The translations under genes were made by a program, and so were the position numbers. The notes below the pieces were generated by a model. The model was not told the origin of the DNA and ran no database searches. It saw only the letters and a program-made list of their open reading frames with translations. From Methanobacterium sp. UBA8 (lineage in GTDB: Archaea; Methanobacteriota; Methanobacteria; Methanobacteriales; Methanobacteriaceae): a DNA stretch of 5,481 nucleotides. Of this stretch, positions 4,628 through 5,481 are shown piece by piece (the stretch's first letter is position 1; each line of letters starts with the position of its first letter). The stretch lies in contig DADN01000269.1 in NCBI GenBank assembly GCA_002509665.1, positions 10,461 through 15,941 of the forward strand, in the 5' to 3' direction.

Positions 4628-5288
4628 TGCAGTACTTGAATTTAAAAATGTTTGGAAAACTTATACAATGGGAGATGAATTGATAAATGCTTTAGCTGGT
4701 TTGAACATGGCTCTGGAGAAAGGTTCTTTTACTGCAGTCATGGGGCCGTCTGGATCAGGTAAATCCACATTCCTGCACGTGGCAGGAATATTAGATATGC
4801 CCTCAAGCGGTGTAATTAAAATTAATGGAAAAGAGGCCAAAAAATTATCGGTTAAAGAGCAGGCTAGACTTCGAAGAAACGAAATTGGATTTATATTCCA
4901 GCGTTTTAACTTAATGTCGCAGCTTACAGTCCTGGAGAACATCATGCTCCCTATGATAAAAGAGGATACAAAGAAAGCTATAGACCTTTTAAATAAGATG
5001 GGATTGGGTTCAAAATCTAATAAATACCCAGGGCAGCTTTCAGGTGGAGAGCAGCAGCGTGTTGCAATAGCTAGAGCGCTTATAAATGACCCATCCATTA
5101 TTTTAGCTGATGAACCAACAGGAGAACTTGACACTAAAAATGCGGACTCCATAATGCAGGTCCTCAAAGATCTGAATCAAAATGATGGGGTAAGCATTGT
5201 TGTTGTTACCCATAATCAGGCATCTGCAGATTTTGCAGATGAAATTCTCCACATGAGCGACGGTAATTTTGTTAATAATGGTAAATAA
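4620..5288 (+). CDS. MacB/LolD-type ABC transporter ATP-binding protein
   Basis: A 222-residue cytoplasmic ATPase that drives the permease encoded just upstream. All catalytic motifs are intact: Walker [10 protein letters not shown] (42-50), Q-loop Gln94 in FIFQRFNLM, signature LSGGEQQR (140-147), Walker B IILADE (160-165) with catalytic Glu165, D-loop ELD (169-171) and switch His198 in VVVTHN. The early VWKTY (11-15) and the Q-loop and signature wording fit the LolD/MacB/FtsE branch. The length is normal for a stand-alone domain. The ATG at 4620 overlaps the permease stop (ATGAATAA, 4620-4627) and has GGAGG (4606-4610) 9 bases upstream, inside the permease gene; an ATG at 4599 would precede that site and add seven unlikely residues. 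Translational coupling should keep the two subunits in balance. Confidence 0.95.
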   Translation: MNNAVLEFKNVWKTYTMGDELINALAGLNMALEKGSFTAVMGPSGSGKSTFLHVAGILDMPSSGVIKINGKEAKKLSVKEQARLRRNEIGFIFQRFNLMSQLTVLENIMLPMIKEDTKKAIDLLNKMGLGSKSNKYPGQLSGGEQQRVAIARALINDPSIILADEPTGELDTKNADSIMQVLKDLNQNDGVSIVVVTHNQASADFADEILHMSDGNFVNNGK

Positions 5289-5326
5289 ATGATATAAAAT
5301 TAAGTATCTATTCAGACTATGCTTTT

Positions 5327-5338
5327 GGGTGGGTGGGT
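5327..5338 (+). repeat. Triple GGGT repeat
   Basis: GGGTGGGTGGGT lies 38 bases after the ATPase stop in otherwise AT-rich DNA. Three G-runs fall short of the four needed for a single-strand quadruplex; the next GGG is at 5382-5384. The role is unknown. Confidence 0.4.
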
Positions 5339-5350
5339 AATCACTATTTC

Positions 5351-5356
5351 TTTTTT
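5351..5356 (+). terminator. Possible oligo-T terminator of the exporter operon
   Basis: Six T within TTTCTTTTTTAAAG lie 62 bases after the ATPase stop. It is the only clear T-run after the operon inside the window and fits archaeal termination, though it is short. Confidence 0.35.
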
Positions 5357-5359
5357 AAA

Positions 5360-5411
5360 GAGAATCAAAATCCGTCTCCGTGGGTTATAAACCTCCTTAT
5401 CTATGATTCTC
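5360..5411. repeat. 8-bp inverted repeat enclosing a smaller hairpin
   Basis: GAGAATCA (5360-5367) is the exact reverse complement of TGATTCTC (5404-5411). Between them GGTT (5383-5386) can pair with AACC (5390-5393) around ATA. RNA from either strand could fold into a stem with an inner hairpin. It follows the T-run and may belong to the 3' end of the exporter transcript or to the next locus; no gene is visible from 5289 to the window end. Confidence 0.3.
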
Positions 5412-5481
5412 CAGGTTAAGAGCATAATCTGAATCATTATTTTGGAAAATTTCTAAAAACATGCAGAACCTTAAAAAATCA

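Noticed and set aside
4661..5167. A 168-codon minus-strand frame opposite the ATPase
   Set aside because: It is antisense to the conserved ABC motifs, whose codon bias leaves the opposite strand open; no independent support.
5327..5338. G-quadruplex
   Set aside because: Only three adjacent G-runs are present; a fourth is 43 bases away.

Overview
The window looks archaeal, most likely a methanogen of the Methanobacterium group. The DNA is AT-rich, spacers hold TATA-like boxes and oligo-T tracts instead of bacterial -35/-10 boxes, and ribosome binding sites are GGAG/GAGG types. Gene content agrees: a cysteine-rich DUF2769-type protein, a short PadR with a HAAS-domain membrane protein, a small archaeal winged-helix protein, and a split MacB-type ABC exporter. 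Genus is an inference; no rRNA or tRNA is present.

Layout. Left edge (1-541, minus strand): two paralogous DUF2769-type genes in tandem. One is complete (242-535); of the other only nine codons and its ribosome binding site fall inside the window (1-27). A divergent AT-rich spacer separates them from a plus-strand GNAT acetyltransferase (757-1368), which ends in an oligo-T tract.

Middle (1519-2814): a three-gene operon. It encodes a PadR repressor (start reassigned to 1570), a HAAS-domain membrane protein overlapping it by 8 bases, and a second small winged-helix regulator 14 bases further on. The padR promoter carries a direct plus inverted repeat (AGTACC/GGTACT) between the TATA box and the start codon, a likely autoregulatory operator. 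The arrangement suggests a membrane sensor or anchor coupled to two DNA-binding proteins.

Gap (2815-3574): about 760 bases without a convincing large gene. The first 450 are featureless AT-rich DNA. Then come a possible 37-codon membrane peptide (3264-3377), an 11-bp inverted repeat (3309-3383), an orphan Shine-Dalgarno-like GAGGTGA (3407-3413), and a tandem array of about five small hairpins, four of them spaced 24-25 bases apart (3427-3566). The array ends at the ribosome binding site of the next gene.

Right (3575-5288): a MacB/FtsX-type permease (start reassigned to 3575) and its ATPase, overlapping by 8 bases, together half-transporter subunits of an exporter. PadR regulators often control such exporters, so the middle operon may regulate the right one, but no shared operator was seen to prove it. 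The last 190 bases hold a GGGT triple repeat, a T-tract and an 8-bp inverted repeat.

The most unusual items are the hairpin array in the exporter leader, the PadR-HAAS-winged-helix triad with its operator, and the DUF2769 tandem pair with an internal cysteine-motif duplication.
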